From Sphingobacterium psychroaquaticum (GTDB lineage Bacteria; Bacteroidota; Bacteroidia; Sphingobacteriales; Sphingobacteriaceae), in NCBI RefSeq assembly GCF_900177625.1, contig NZ_FXAU01000008.1, positions 62,001 through 126,000 on the forward strand: DNA of 64,000 nucleotides. The letters are read 5' to 3'. Positions 1 to 8,558 of the stretch are shown here, piece by piece. Under the pieces are notes generated by a model. The model searched no databases. It saw only the letters and a list, made by a program, of their open reading frames with translations, and was not told the origin of the DNA. The translations under genes and the position numbers were made by a program. How positions within the stretch are numbered: position 1 is the stretch's first letter; each line of letters begins with the position of its first letter.

Positions 1-1248
1 TTTTTTGGGCGTATCGATTGGATTACGATACTGATATGGTTAACCCTGTGTATAATTGGTTGGTTTAACATCCATGCAGCCGTCTTCAATCCAGAACATC
101 CAGGACTCTTTAGTTTGGAGACAAACTACGGTAAGCAATCCATATACATTTTCACAGCGATGATCATTGGTTTCAGTATTCTGATTATCGATGCCAAGTT
201 TTTTTTATCCTCTGCCCCTTTCATCTATGCGGTGGTCATTCTGCTTCTTATAGCCGTACTGGTCGTAGGACGAAGTGTTGGTGGAAATCAATCATGGATC
301 CCTCTCGGTAGCTTTCGTTTACAACCTTCCGAATTTGGAAAACTAGCGACCTGTTTGCTTTTAGCCTCGTATCTCAGTAGTCAATCAAGTAAAGCGCCCA
401 ATATGCGCACTTTATTGACAGGTGCTGCGATTGTCGCATTACCCATTGCTTTGGTCATGCTCCAGAAAGATACAGGGTCGGCGCTCGTATTCTTTTCTTT
501 AATCTTTGTGTTTTATAGAGAAGGTTATGTGGGCAACGGTCTTCTTATCCTGGCGGCTTTAGCAATTTTATTGTTTGTTCTAGCTTTGCTTATCAACCAA
601 TGGATCCTTATTGGCGTGATCTTCTTGATCTGTGGATTTTTTGCTTATAACTTACGTAAAAAAAGAAAACACCTTATTAATATAGGTCTACTATTTGCCC
701 TAAGTTCCATTTACATCTTATGTGTAGATTTTGCCTATGAGCATATTTTACAGCCACACCAGCGAAATCGTATCGATGTTATCTTAGGAAAAATAGATGA
801 CCCACGGGGCGAAGGCTACAACCTTAATCAATCAAAAATTGCAATTGGCTCCGGGCAGTTTTGGGGTAAAGGATATTTACAAGGAACACAGACCAAATAC
901 AATTTTGTTCCAGAACAAAGCACGGATTTTATCTTTTGTACAATTGGTGAAGAATGGGGGTTTGTAGGAAGTGTCATTTTGATTGCCCTCTATCTGACCC
1001 TACTTATACGGCTAGTGAATATTGCGGAACGACAGCGAACGGCCTTTGCCCGCATCTATGCATACGGGGTGGCTTCCATCCTCTTTTTCCACTTCTTTAT
1101 CAATCTCGGTATGACTATCGGTATTGTCCCAGTAATTGGTATCCCCCTTCCTTTTTTAAGCTACGGAGGATCCTCTTTATGGAGTTTTACAATATTGCTA
1201 TTTATCTTGTTACGATTCGATTCAAGCCGCAAGGGACTGAACAACTAA
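1..1248 (+). CDS. rodA: Rod shape-determining protein RodA (5' partial)
   Basis: This is a SEDS-family peptidoglycan glycosyltransferase, a polytopic inner-membrane protein that polymerises lipid II for side-wall growth with a class B PBP. The frame is open from the first base, so the gene starts before the window; the TTG at 115 is only an internal codon. Visible family motifs are QPSEFGKLA, QKDTGSALVFF, the extracellular stretch PEQSTDFIFCTIGEEWGF, and near the end GIPLPFLSYGGSS. About 415 residues are visible, close to a full-length RodA. FtsW is the alternative SEDS paralogue, but the long soluble-side insertion and the C-terminal LPFLSYGGSSLW form fit RodA better. The gene converges on the nucleoside phosphorylase gene with a 4-base overlap of the two 3' ends. 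Confidence 0.92.
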   Translation, partial: FFGRIDWITILIWLTLCIIGWFNIHAAVFNPEHPGLFSLETNYGKQSIYIFTAMIIGFSILIIDAKFFLSSAPFIYAVVILLLIAVLVVGRSVGGNQSWIPLGSFRLQPSEFGKLATCLLLASYLSSQSSKAPNMRTLLTGAAIVALPIALVMLQKDTGSALVFFSLIFVFYREGYVGNGLLILAALAILLFVLALLINQWILIGVIFLICGFFAYNLRKKRKHLINIGLLFALSSIYILCVDFAYEHILQPHQRNRIDVILGKIDDPRGEGYNLNQSKIAIGSGQFWGKGYLQGTQTKYNFVPEQSTDFIFCTIGEEWGFVGSVILIALYLTLLIRLVNIAERQRTAFARIYAYGVASILFFHFFINLGMTIGIVPVIGIPLPFLSYGGSSLWSFTILLFILLRFDSSRKGLNN

Positions 1249-2099
1249 ATTTTAGTCAAAACGTAACGAATCGCATTTTCAACAATCTCTTTCGGATTAC
1301 TGGAAAACGTATCACTCAACCGGCTTGCCAAGATCGCGTTTACAGAGAGGGCATGGTGACCAAACATATTGGCCAACGCATAGATACCAGCCGTTTCCAT
1401 CTCTAAATTGGTAATCGAACGGCCGTTTACACGGAAAGAATTAGCCCGTTGAATTAAATCGGGATAAACATTCACGGAACGCACAGAGCGACCTTGTGGC
1501 CCATAAAAACCAGGCGCAGTCATCGTAATTCCTTTTGGCAGATCTGTAGCGAATTGCTGCAGCAGCTTTTGGCTTGCCCGACCAACGTACGGTTTAAAGC
1601 TCAGTGTATTAAAATGCTGCTGAATAGCTTCCTGAATAACCTCTTCTTCGGCAGAATACTCTTTTACGTAATACTGCATTAACGCGTCAAACCCAATGGC
1701 ATACTCACTCACCATAATGGTTCCCATCGTAATATCTCCTTGAATAGATCCAGACGTACCAATACGAATAATGTCAAGACTCGTCAGGTCTGTCTTCAAC
1801 ATACGCGTTTCAAAATCAATGTTTACTAAAGCATCGATTTCATTGCATACGATATCAATATTATCCGTACCTATACCGGTAGAAATCACAGATACACGCT
1901 TGCCATTTATTGTACCCGTATGCGTAATAAATTCACGCTTACCTTTACGCACTTCAATATGATCAAAATACTTAGACACCTCGCCCACACGGTCAGGATC
2001 CCCGACAAAAATGATGGTCGATGCCAAATCTTCAGGCAGTAAATTCAAATGGTAAATGCTACCGTCCGGGTTTAATATCAATTCTGAATCTGCAATCAT
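1245..2099 (-). CDS. Nucleoside phosphorylase (uridine phosphorylase type)
   Basis: A 284-residue member of the PNP/UDP family 1, cytosolic enzymes that split nucleosides with phosphate to a base and ribose 1-phosphate in pyrimidine/purine salvage. GDPDRVG near residue 33 is the phosphate-binding loop, GTSGSIQGD near 114 is the second phosphate-site glycine loop, and NLEMETAGIYALA near 232 holds the ribose-binding Met-Glu pair. The overall form is that of Bacteroidota uridine phosphorylases, so uridine is the most likely substrate, but specificity cannot be read with certainty. The start ATG overlaps the stop of the YigZ-like gene by 4 bases, so the two are translationally coupled. Confidence 0.85.
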   Translation of the reverse strand: MIADSELILNPDGSIYHLNLLPEDLASTIIFVGDPDRVGEVSKYFDHIEVRKGKREFITHTGTINGKRVSVISTGIGTDNIDIVCNEIDALVNIDFETRMLKTDLTSLDIIRIGTSGSIQGDITMGTIMVSEYAIGFDALMQYYVKEYSAEEEVIQEAIQQHFNTLSFKPYVGRASQKLLQQFATDLPKGITMTAPGFYGPQGRSVRSVNVYPDLIQRANSFRVNGRSITNLEMETAGIYALANMFGHHALSVNAILASRLSDTFSSNPKEIVENAIRYVLTKI

Positions 2100-2713
2100 A
2101 AGGTGGTTAAATAAGTATATCGAATATTGTCCAGTTTTTCCAACTTCTGAACAACTTGGTTAACCTGCATTTTTCGTATTTCTACTTCTATGGAACAAGC
2201 ATTATCAAACTCTTGTTTTAAGATAGGTAAATTTTCCTCCTTCACCAAGCGCATTACATCGTTCATCTGCAAATAATCAAAATCAATACGATACATATCA
2301 TTTACAGTGCGCTCTACTACAGTTGCCGCCTCAAGCGCTTCCAAGGTTGCCATTTTATACGCGTTGATCAATCCCGGAACGCCTAACAACGTCCCCCCGA
2401 AATAACGAACAACTACAACAAAAATATTGGTGACATCTTTAGACAATAATACATTCAGGATAGGACGCCCTGCTGTACCCGAGGGCTCGCCATCATCATT
2501 GACCCGATAAACAGTACGATCGGGAGTTAACCGATAAGCCCAGCAATGGTGCCTTGCTTTGGGGTGCAAAGACTTCAGCTCGGCTATAATATCTTTTACA
2601 GCACGTTCGTCCCGAAATGGATAAGCATAAGCAATAAACTTACTTCCCTTATCCCTAAAAATACCTTCTGTAGGTTCCGCAATCGTAAAATATGTATCCT
2701 CAAATAAACTCAC
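2096..2713 (-). CDS. YigZ/IMPACT family protein
   Basis: A 205-residue protein with the UPF0029 (IMPACT N-terminal-like) domain at about residues 15-125 and a C-terminal DUF1949 alpha/beta domain. The signature NDDGEPSGTAGRPIL followed by VVVVRYFGGTLLGVPGLINAY is characteristic. The family is widespread (YigZ in E. coli, YvyE in Bacillus) and is thought to act near translation or nucleic acids, but the biochemical role in bacteria is not settled. It overlaps its upstream and downstream neighbours by 4 bases each, forming a compact three-gene unit of exporter, YigZ-like protein and phosphorylase. Confidence 0.88.
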   Translation of the reverse strand: MSLFEDTYFTIAEPTEGIFRDKGSKFIAYAYPFRDERAVKDIIAELKSLHPKARHHCWAYRLTPDRTVYRVNDDGEPSGTAGRPILNVLLSKDVTNIFVVVVRYFGGTLLGVPGLINAYKMATLEALEAATVVERTVNDMYRIDFDYLQMNDVMRLVKEENLPILKQEFDNACSIEVEIRKMQVNQVVQKLEKLDNIRYTYLTTL

Positions 2714-3564
2714 AGATATGCTATAATTAAAACAGAAATGACCGCCAAGGCTAAGCCGATCTTATTATACAATGTTAGGCGTTCATGAAAAAAAACTACG
2801 CCAATTAAGGCTCCAAGCAGGATCACGCCAATATTCATACCTGTAAAAACGACGGAGGGGCTCTCCGGTAAAGCGCGATGCGCTTTCATATAAAACAGGA
2901 TATTCCCAAAATTAAACAATCCCAACAGGATTCCCCAACCAACAGACTTTATATTTATAGGTTCTTTTTTTATGACAACCCTGAACAAAAGCAATACAAT
3001 AGTAAAAAACATCGCTAAAGCAAATACCATCAGCATAGAGAAGGAATAAGGGACTTGTTGATACAAGGCAACTTTCTTAAAAAGGACATCAATAACGCCC
3101 ATACCAAAAAAGACCAATGCCGGATAAATCCATCTCATATTCTCTACCCCACTTCGTTTGTGCCAACCTATCGAGAAAAATATGGCACACAAACCAATCC
3201 CAATACCGATCAGTTTCGTATTGGCCATTTCTTCATGAAAGATAAAAATGGCAGCCATTAGTGGAATAAAGAGTGATAGTCGCTGGGCCACCTCCGTTTT
3301 CACTATACCGCTAAACTCTATGGAATAGGCAATGCAAATGAAGATAACCGGCAACAACAACGCTAGCGGTATATACAAATGCCATGGTAAAACGGCTTGT
3401 GAAAAGTCAATTTGACCCGGTTTAAGAAAAAAATAAGTCATTAACGTCGCCACAGGATAGTTCCACACGATAAGGTGAAGATGTTTAAATCCCCTATTTT
3501 TTGCCATCTTAATAATAACAGATACGGTGACGCTACAAAGCACACTTAATAATACGTATAACAT
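2710..3564 (-). CDS. EamA/DMT-family transporter
   Basis: A 284-residue inner-membrane protein with about ten hydrophobic segments arranged as two EamA-type halves of five, the fold of drug/metabolite transporters. Members export or take up amino acids, metabolites or drugs; the substrate here cannot be told. I placed the start at the ATG at 3564 (Met-Leu-Tyr-Val-Leu), because an 18-base extension upstream relies on a TTG codon. It is the first gene of the minus-strand unit with the YigZ-like gene and the nucleoside phosphorylase gene. Confidence 0.82.
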   Translation of the reverse strand: MLYVLLSVLCSVTVSVIIKMAKNRGFKHLHLIVWNYPVATLMTYFFLKPGQIDFSQAVLPWHLYIPLALLLPVIFICIAYSIEFSGIVKTEVAQRLSLFIPLMAAIFIFHEEMANTKLIGIGIGLCAIFFSIGWHKRSGVENMRWIYPALVFFGMGVIDVLFKKVALYQQVPYSFSMLMVFALAMFFTIVLLLFRVVIKKEPINIKSVGWGILLGLFNFGNILFYMKAHRALPESPSVVFTGMNIGVILLGALIGVVFFHERLTLYNKIGLALAVISVLIIAYL

Positions 3565-4028
3565 AGAAAAGTAATACAACAATTAGAGGCTCAAGTCTAC
3601 GAAAACTTTTGGAAAACGCCTCCATTTTTATCGTATGAATACCTACGTCACAGCCAGATCCAATAAAAAATCAATAAATAAACGCTAAAATTCTGTTAAA
3701 AAAACATTAAATTAATATAAATTTTACAGTTATTTTTCAAACAAAAAACACACAAAAATAAAGCTAATAAATAACATAAAAACAAAAGATTAACTACACA
3801 AAAACAACACTAAAAAACAAATTAAAAATAGTTAAACATCTAATTAAAAGATTTTTACATAAAAACAAGAGATGAAAAACTGATTAAAAAAAACGCAAAA
3901 AAAATCAATAAATAACCATATAAAATGGCAAAATAAACAACAATAAAAGCATCAATAATATATATTTAAAAAAAATATTTTGCATATATAAAATATATCC
4001 TCTACATTTGAACCATAAAGTTTGACAG
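3565..4028. other. Very AT-rich intergenic region with the aro operon promoter
   Basis: About 460 bases without a gene between two divergent units. From about 3650 to 4000 the sequence is extremely A/T-rich with many A-tracts, and no ORF of note runs through it. Its right end holds the promoter of the leader-pheA unit. The left end must hold the promoter of the exporter gene, which I could not place. A-tracts of this kind can bend DNA or bind nucleoid proteins; that is inference. Confidence 0.7.
3979..4010 (+). promoter_or_regulatory. Bacteroidota-type promoter for the Phe/Tyr leader and pheA operon
   Basis: TTTG at 3979-3982, a 20-base spacer, and TACATTTG at 4003-4010 match the housekeeping consensus of Bacteroidota (TTTG and TAnnTTTG) in every defined base. 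Transcription should start near 4017, about 12 bases before the leader peptide ATG at 4029. Confidence 0.75.
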
Positions 4029-4094
4029 ATGACAAAGTGCACAACATATTTTTATTTTGGTTTCTTTTATTTTAACGATAAGAGCCGGGATTGA
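4029..4094 (+). CDS. Phe/Tyr-rich leader peptide of the aromatic operon attenuator
   Basis: A 21-codon ORF, ATG at 4029 and TGA at 4092, too short for routine gene calling. Residues 7-15 read YFYFGFFYF, eight aromatic residues in nine, which is the hallmark of an attenuator leader for Phe/Tyr biosynthesis (compare PheL of E. coli). It lies between a strong promoter and a terminator in front of pheA. Its last codons contain CGGGATT (4086-4092), which can pair with the 5' arm of the downstream terminator. Ribosome stalling for lack of charged tRNA-Phe or tRNA-Tyr is predicted to allow read-through into pheA. Sequence and position support this strongly; no experiment is implied. Confidence 0.88.
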   Translation: MTKCTTYFYFGFFYFNDKSRD

Positions 4095-4155
4095 TATGTT
4101 TATACACATAAAATTAAACAGAAGGTCCCGAGCAAATGTTCGGGACCTTTTTATT
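4086..4155 (+). promoter_or_regulatory. Phe/Tyr transcription attenuator (antiterminator and terminator)
   Basis: The terminator is a 10-bp perfect stem AAGGTCCCGA (4122-4131) and TCGGGACCTT (4140-4149) with an 8-base loop and a T-rich tail. The 5' arm bases 4124-4130 can instead pair with 4086-4092 inside the leader ORF (five Watson-Crick and two G-U pairs). The last aromatic codon ends at 4073, so a ribosome stalled there leaves most of 4086-4092 free, while one at the stop codon covers it. No gene on this strand lies upstream, so the hairpin cannot be the terminator of another operon. Confidence 0.87.
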
Positions 4156-4172
4156 TGCCCTTAAACACAGAC

Positions 4173-4997
4173 ATGAAAACAAGAATAGCAATACAGGGTG
4201 TTAAAGCATCCTTCCACGAAGAAGCGGCCTTCAAGTATTTTGGTGAAGATATTGAAACCATCGAATGTGAATCTTTTAAGAAGACCTGTGAAATGCTAAA
4301 GCAAGGAAAGGCTGACTACGTGGTGATGGCCATAGAAAACTCGATTGCCGGGAGTATTTTACCAAACTACAATCTCTTGCGCGATTATCGTTTTCATATT
4401 ATTGGTGAGGTACACTTAAATATTCAGCAAAATCTTTTGGCCCTGCCAGGCGTAAAAATAACTGATATTAAGTTTGTCGAATCACACCCTATTGCTATTC
4501 GTCAGTGTGACGAGTTTTTAAGTGACTATCCCGAGTGGACCGTAAAAGAAGGTATGGATACAGCCGCTTGTGCCAAAGGAATTGCCGATAACCAGCTTAA
4601 AAATACTGCTGCAATCGCAAGTGCTCTGGCAGCGAAACTGTATGGTCTCAATATCTTGGAAAAGCGAATCGAAACCAACAAGAAAAATGCAACGCGTTTT
4701 CTTATTTTGGCAAACCAGGTAATTGAACAAAAAAATGCAAACAAGGCATCCCTATCCTTTCAGACAGGCAACGCCGTCGGTGCCCTGGCAAATGTATTAC
4801 AGTGCTTTGCCGAACAAAACGTGAACCTCAGTAAAATACAATCTATGCCCGTTGTAGGAAAACGAAATGAGTACGACTTTTATGTCGACGTAGAATGGAA
4901 AAAACAAAGTGATTATGATGCTGCAATCCGTAAAGTACTAAAGCACACCGTAAACTTCAATATCATGGGGGAATACCTCAAAAACGAAAAAGTGTAA
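4173..4997 (+). CDS. pheA: Prephenate dehydratase PheA
   Basis: A 274-residue cytosolic enzyme that converts prephenate to phenylpyruvate in phenylalanine synthesis. The dehydratase domain (about residues 4-180) shows AIENSIAGS and the catalytic motif ATRFLIL near 175; an ACT domain (about 195-270) follows with GALANVLQCFAEQNVNLSKI. It lacks a fused chorismate mutase, which here sits on the next gene. The ACT motif that reads ESRP in Phe-inhibited enzymes is QSMP here, a form I recall as usual in Bacteroidota. I chose ATG 4173, since a TTG at 4155 lies inside the attenuator T-tract. First structural gene of the attenuated operon. Confidence 0.95.
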   Translation: MKTRIAIQGVKASFHEEAAFKYFGEDIETIECESFKKTCEMLKQGKADYVVMAIENSIAGSILPNYNLLRDYRFHIIGEVHLNIQQNLLALPGVKITDIKFVESHPIAIRQCDEFLSDYPEWTVKEGMDTAACAKGIADNQLKNTAAIASALAAKLYGLNILEKRIETNKKNATRFLILANQVIEQKNANKASLSFQTGNAVGALANVLQCFAEQNVNLSKIQSMPVVGKRNEYDFYVDVEWKKQSDYDAAIRKVLKHTVNFNIMGEYLKNEKV

Positions 4998-5035
4998 ATC
5001 AACCCACCCTATTTAACATATAAAAAAAACACAAA

Positions 5036-6142
5036 ATGAAACATACATTAGACATCGTCCCTTTGAATTCTTGGTTAGATACAGGCGACAAACCTTTAAT
5101 TATTGCAGGTCCTTGTAGTGCAGAAACGGAAGAACAACTTGTTTCTACGGCACACTTACTAGCGAACACCGGCAAAGTAAACATCCTTCGTGCTGGTATT
5201 TGGAAACCAAGAACACGTCCTGGAGAATTTGAAGGAATCGGTAGTATCGGACTAACATGGTTAAAACGCGCTAAAGAAGAGACCGGTTTATTAACAGCGA
5301 CAGAAGTTGCGACAGCAAAACATGTGGAAGAAGCCTTAGCAGCGGGCGTAGACGTATTATGGGTAGGTGCGCGCTCTACAGCAAACCCATTCACCGTACA
5401 AGAAATTGCTGACGCTTTAGTTGGCGTTGATATCCCTGTATTGGTGAAGAATCCAGTAAACCCAGATCTTTCACTTTGGATTGGTGCTTTGGAACGTATC
5501 AATGGTGCCGGCATTAAAAAGCTAGCTGCGATTCACCGTGGGTTCTCTTCTTTCGAGAAAACAGCTTTCCGTAATGAACCGATGTGGGATCTTGCGATTC
5601 AATTGAAATCGGCTTGTCCAGACCTACCTATCATCAATGACCCAAGCCACATCTGTGGAAATAGAGAATTGATTCCTTACATTGCGCAAAAAGCGATGGA
5701 TATGGATTTGCAAGGATTAATCATTGAATCACACATCGATCCTTCTGTGGCATGGACAGATGCTAAACAGCAATTAACACCAGCCGCATTAGCCGAACTG
5801 ATCGACAACCTATCTGTTCGTCGTCCAGAATCAAACAACCCGGCTTTCGAAGATAAGCTTGCGGAGTTACGTCAGCAAATCGACAAATTAGATGACGCTA
5901 TCTTGAAACAAATTGGTGATCGTATGAAAATCGCTGAAAAAATTGGTGAATACAAACGCGACAACAATGTGACCATCCTACAAGTAAACCGTTGGGATGA
6001 AATCGTAGAAAAAAGATTACAATTAGCAAAAGCATTAACACTAAGTGATGATTTTGCAACAAAATATCTTGAATTATTGCATAACGAATCTATTCGTAAG
6101 CAAAACGAAATCATGAACACTAAACCTGTTGCGGAGGCATAA
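5036..6142 (+). CDS. Bifunctional DAHP synthase / chorismate mutase
   Basis: A 368-residue fusion. The N-terminal part (about residues 10-265) is a type I-beta DAHP synthase, with IAGPCSAET, the substrate-loop motif KPRTRPGEFEG and the metal-site segment DPSHICGNRE. It joins phosphoenolpyruvate and erythrose 4-phosphate in the first shikimate step. The C-terminal part (about 275-360) is an AroQ-type chorismate mutase helix bundle (LAELRQQIDKLDDAIL), which makes prephenate for PheA. The order is the reverse of Bacillus enzymes, which carry the mutase at the N-terminus; the C-terminal arrangement is known from Prevotella, where the mutase domain transmits prephenate feedback. It lies 38 bases after pheA and overlaps aroA by one base (TAATG). 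Confidence 0.94.
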   Translation: MKHTLDIVPLNSWLDTGDKPLIIAGPCSAETEEQLVSTAHLLANTGKVNILRAGIWKPRTRPGEFEGIGSIGLTWLKRAKEETGLLTATEVATAKHVEEALAAGVDVLWVGARSTANPFTVQEIADALVGVDIPVLVKNPVNPDLSLWIGALERINGAGIKKLAAIHRGFSSFEKTAFRNEPMWDLAIQLKSACPDLPIINDPSHICGNRELIPYIAQKAMDMDLQGLIIESHIDPSVAWTDAKQQLTPAALAELIDNLSVRRPESNNPAFEDKLAELRQQIDKLDDAILKQIGDRMKIAEKIGEYKRDNNVTILQVNRWDEIVEKRLQLAKALTLSDDFATKYLELLHNESIRKQNEIMNTKPVAEA

Positions 6143-7392
6143 TGAGTTTAAAAAGCATTAGCCTAACCCACCCAACAAAAGCAATAAGCGGCACGGTACA
6201 ATTGACTGGCTCTAAGTCAGAGAGTAACCGTGCGCTTATTCTTGAAGCATTGAGCCAGGGTCTCGTCCGGATCGAAAACCTCTCCGAGGCAGCAGATACG
6301 GTGATTATGCAACAGGCACTACAACAAGCCCAAGACACGCAGGCAACACACAAAACAATCGATATTGGTCCGGCAGGAACAGCTATGCGTTTCCTTACTT
6401 CGTACCTCAATCTTGCTAATGGTAGCTTTACATTGACGGGAACCGAACGGATGCAACAGCGTCCCATCGGAATATTAGTAGATGCCTTGCGCTCCATTGG
6501 TGCCGATATTACCTACGAGAAAGCAGAAGGATATCCACCGTTGCGTATTGTGGGAGGCTTCCAGCAAACAGCGGACAACTTACGGATTAAAGGTGATGTA
6601 AGTAGTCAATACTTATCATCTCTCCTCCTGGTAGCTGCTACTTTAGAGCAGGGACTGACCTTAAATATTGAAGGCGAGCTGACCTCTAAACCTTATGTCA
6701 GCATGACACTAGACATGCTTCAAGAAGCAGGAATTAAACACCATTGGTCGGAAAATAGTGTCGCTATTGCCAAACAACCATTTTTGGAAACTACGATCTA
6801 TATCGAACCGGATTGGAGTGCCGCTTCATATTGGTATTCCATTGTTGCTCTTTCCGACAATGGACATATTATATTGCCGGGACTCAAAAGAAACAGTCTT
6901 CAAGGCGATATCGCCATTGCAGATATTATGCAACATTTTGGGGTCGAAAGTAGGTTTGAGATAGATGGCTTACACCTTATTAAAACCGACAATATTTCTA
7001 CCGAAAAACTGTTTGATTTTAAGGAATGTCCTGACCTAGCACAAACTGTAGTTGCCTTAGCTGCGGGATTAAAACGCGACATCTCGATCACAGGCGTAGA
7101 GACCTTGAAAATTAAAGAAACAGACCGTATCGCTGCATTACGTCAAGAGATTTCAAAATTTGGAGCTGAACTAATTACCGATGGTGATATATATCACCTT
7201 CATACGGCAGGTGTGGCTTTGTCAGAACCCCTTACTTTTGACACCTACGAGGATCATAGAATGGCCATGGCATTCGCCCCATTAGCACTTATTTTCAACA
7301 ACATAACCATAAACGAACCCATGGTTGTTGAAAAGTCATACCCACTATTCTGGGAACATTTGAAATCTCAGGGCTTCAAAATCGTGGAATAA
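6142..7392 (+). CDS. aroA: 3-phosphoshikimate 1-carboxyvinyltransferase (EPSP synthase)
   Basis: A 416-residue enzyme of the shikimate pathway that transfers enolpyruvyl from PEP to shikimate 3-phosphate. SKSESNRALILEAL near residue 24 is the substrate Lys/Arg site, GPAGTAMRFLTSY near 75 is the PEP-site loop, and KIKETDRIAALRQE near 325 and DTYEDHRMAMAFA near 360 hold further active-site Arg/Asp residues. Length is typical. The start codon shares its A with the stop of the upstream gene, giving strict coupling. The gene ends just before a long hairpin that separates it from aroC. Confidence 0.95.
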   Translation: MSLKSISLTHPTKAISGTVQLTGSKSESNRALILEALSQGLVRIENLSEAADTVIMQQALQQAQDTQATHKTIDIGPAGTAMRFLTSYLNLANGSFTLTGTERMQQRPIGILVDALRSIGADITYEKAEGYPPLRIVGGFQQTADNLRIKGDVSSQYLSSLLLVAATLEQGLTLNIEGELTSKPYVSMTLDMLQEAGIKHHWSENSVAIAKQPFLETTIYIEPDWSAASYWYSIVALSDNGHIILPGLKRNSLQGDIAIADIMQHFGVESRFEIDGLHLIKTDNISTEKLFDFKECPDLAQTVVALAAGLKRDISITGVETLKIKETDRIAALRQEISKFGAELITDGDIYHLHTAGVALSEPLTFDTYEDHRMAMAFAPLALIFNNITINEPMVVEKSYPLFWEHLKSQGFKIVE

Positions 7393-7396
7393 ACAC

Positions 7397-7439
7397 ACCA
7401 ATTCAGCAATTACCCCTAGTTTGTTATTGCTGAATTGGT
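7397..7439. repeat. Perfect 14-bp inverted repeat between aroA and aroC
   Basis: ACCAATTCAGCAAT (7397-7410) and its exact reverse complement (7426-7439) flank a 15-base loop. There is no T-run after either side, so it does not look like a standard intrinsic terminator. Within an operon it could be an mRNA processing or 3'-end stabiliser that sets aroA versus aroC expression, or a protein-binding dyad. Confidence 0.7.
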
Positions 7440-7463
7440 ATATTTACCGAATAATACACAATT

Positions 7464-8558
7464 ATGGCTGGAAATTCTTTTGGCACTCTGTTTAGCATAA
7501 CAACCTTTGGCGAGTCGCATGGCAAAGCTATTGGTGTTATTATCGATGGATGCCCACCAAATATAGATATTGACGAAGATTTTATTCAATCTGAACTTGA
7601 TAAACGGAGACCCGGACAATCTAAGATCACCACGCAACGTAAAGAAAGCGATACCGCACAAATCTTATCGGGTGTTTTTGAAGGTAAATCTACGGGTACT
7701 CCCATAGCAATTTTGATTCCCAACGAGGATCAACGCTCCAAGGATTATTCACATATAGCTGACAAATATCGTCCATCGCATGCCGATTTCACGTATCAGC
7801 AGAAATATGGTATCCGTGATTATCGTGGTGGCGGTCGCTCCTCTGCCCGTGAGACAGCTGCTCGCGTTGCCGCAGGTGCCGTGGCGAAGTTATTCCTAAA
7901 AAAACATGGTATCGAAATCTTTGCACACGTCTCCTCCGTTGGACCTATTGAAGCACCAAATTTAGACACAACGGATCTAAATGCGCTCTTAGAAAGACGT
8001 GAAAATAATATTGCGCGCTGTGCCGATCCTGCCACAGCTAATGAGATGATTGCACTGATCGACGAAGTACGTAAAGCAGGTGACACCATTGGTGGACAAG
8101 TTTCAACGATTGTCCGTCATGTTCCGGCAGGTCTAGGGGAACCGGTATTTGATAAACTACATGCTGATCTAGGAAAGGCTATGCTTAGCATTAACGCCGT
8201 GCATGGATTTGAATACGGCTCTGGATTTATTGGTTCGCAGATGCGCGGCTCTGAACACAACGATATCTTCATAAAAGAAAACGATAATGTACGCACCAGA
8301 ACAAACTTCTCTGGCGGAATACAAGGCGGAATTTCTAATGGGATGGATATAACCTTCAGAACAGCATTTAAACCTGTAGCAACCATTATGCGCGACCAGG
8401 AAACGCTAAATGAAAGTGGTGAAGCTACCACAATAACAGGAAAAGGAAGACATGACCCTTGCGTTGTTACGCGTGCGGTTATTATTGTTGAGGCAATGAC
8501 TGCATTGACCCTTGCAGATCATTTTTTACGGAATATGGCGTACACCAATGAGCGATAA
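7464..8558 (+). CDS. aroC: Chorismate synthase AroC
   Basis: A 364-residue FMNH2-dependent enzyme that turns EPSP into chorismate, the branch point for Phe, Tyr, Trp and folate. GESHGKAIGVIIDGCP near residue 14 is signature 1, YGIRDYRGGGRSSARETAARVAAGA near 112 is signature 2 region, and RDQETLNESGEATTITGKGRHDPCV near 310 is the C-terminal signature. Length is normal. It is separated from aroA by 71 bases containing a stem-loop and overlaps the following ROK gene by 11 bases. Confidence 0.96.
   Translation: MAGNSFGTLFSITTFGESHGKAIGVIIDGCPPNIDIDEDFIQSELDKRRPGQSKITTQRKESDTAQILSGVFEGKSTGTPIAILIPNEDQRSKDYSHIADKYRPSHADFTYQQKYGIRDYRGGGRSSARETAARVAAGAVAKLFLKKHGIEIFAHVSSVGPIEAPNLDTTDLNALLERRENNIARCADPATANEMIALIDEVRKAGDTIGGQVSTIVRHVPAGLGEPVFDKLHADLGKAMLSINAVHGFEYGSGFIGSQMRGSEHNDIFIKENDNVRTRTNFSGGIQGGISNGMDITFRTAFKPVATIMRDQETLNESGEATTITGKGRHDPCVVTRAVIIVEAMTALTLADHFLRNMAYTNER

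Noticed and set aside
954..1406. 150-codon plus-strand ORF across the rodA/phosphorylase junction
   Set aside because: It overlaps two well-supported genes, runs in another frame and has no conserved pattern.
4155..4172. TTG start giving pheA six more residues
   Set aside because: The TTG lies in the T-tract of the attenuator, and the extra residues do not match the family N-terminus; ATG 4173 gives the normal start.
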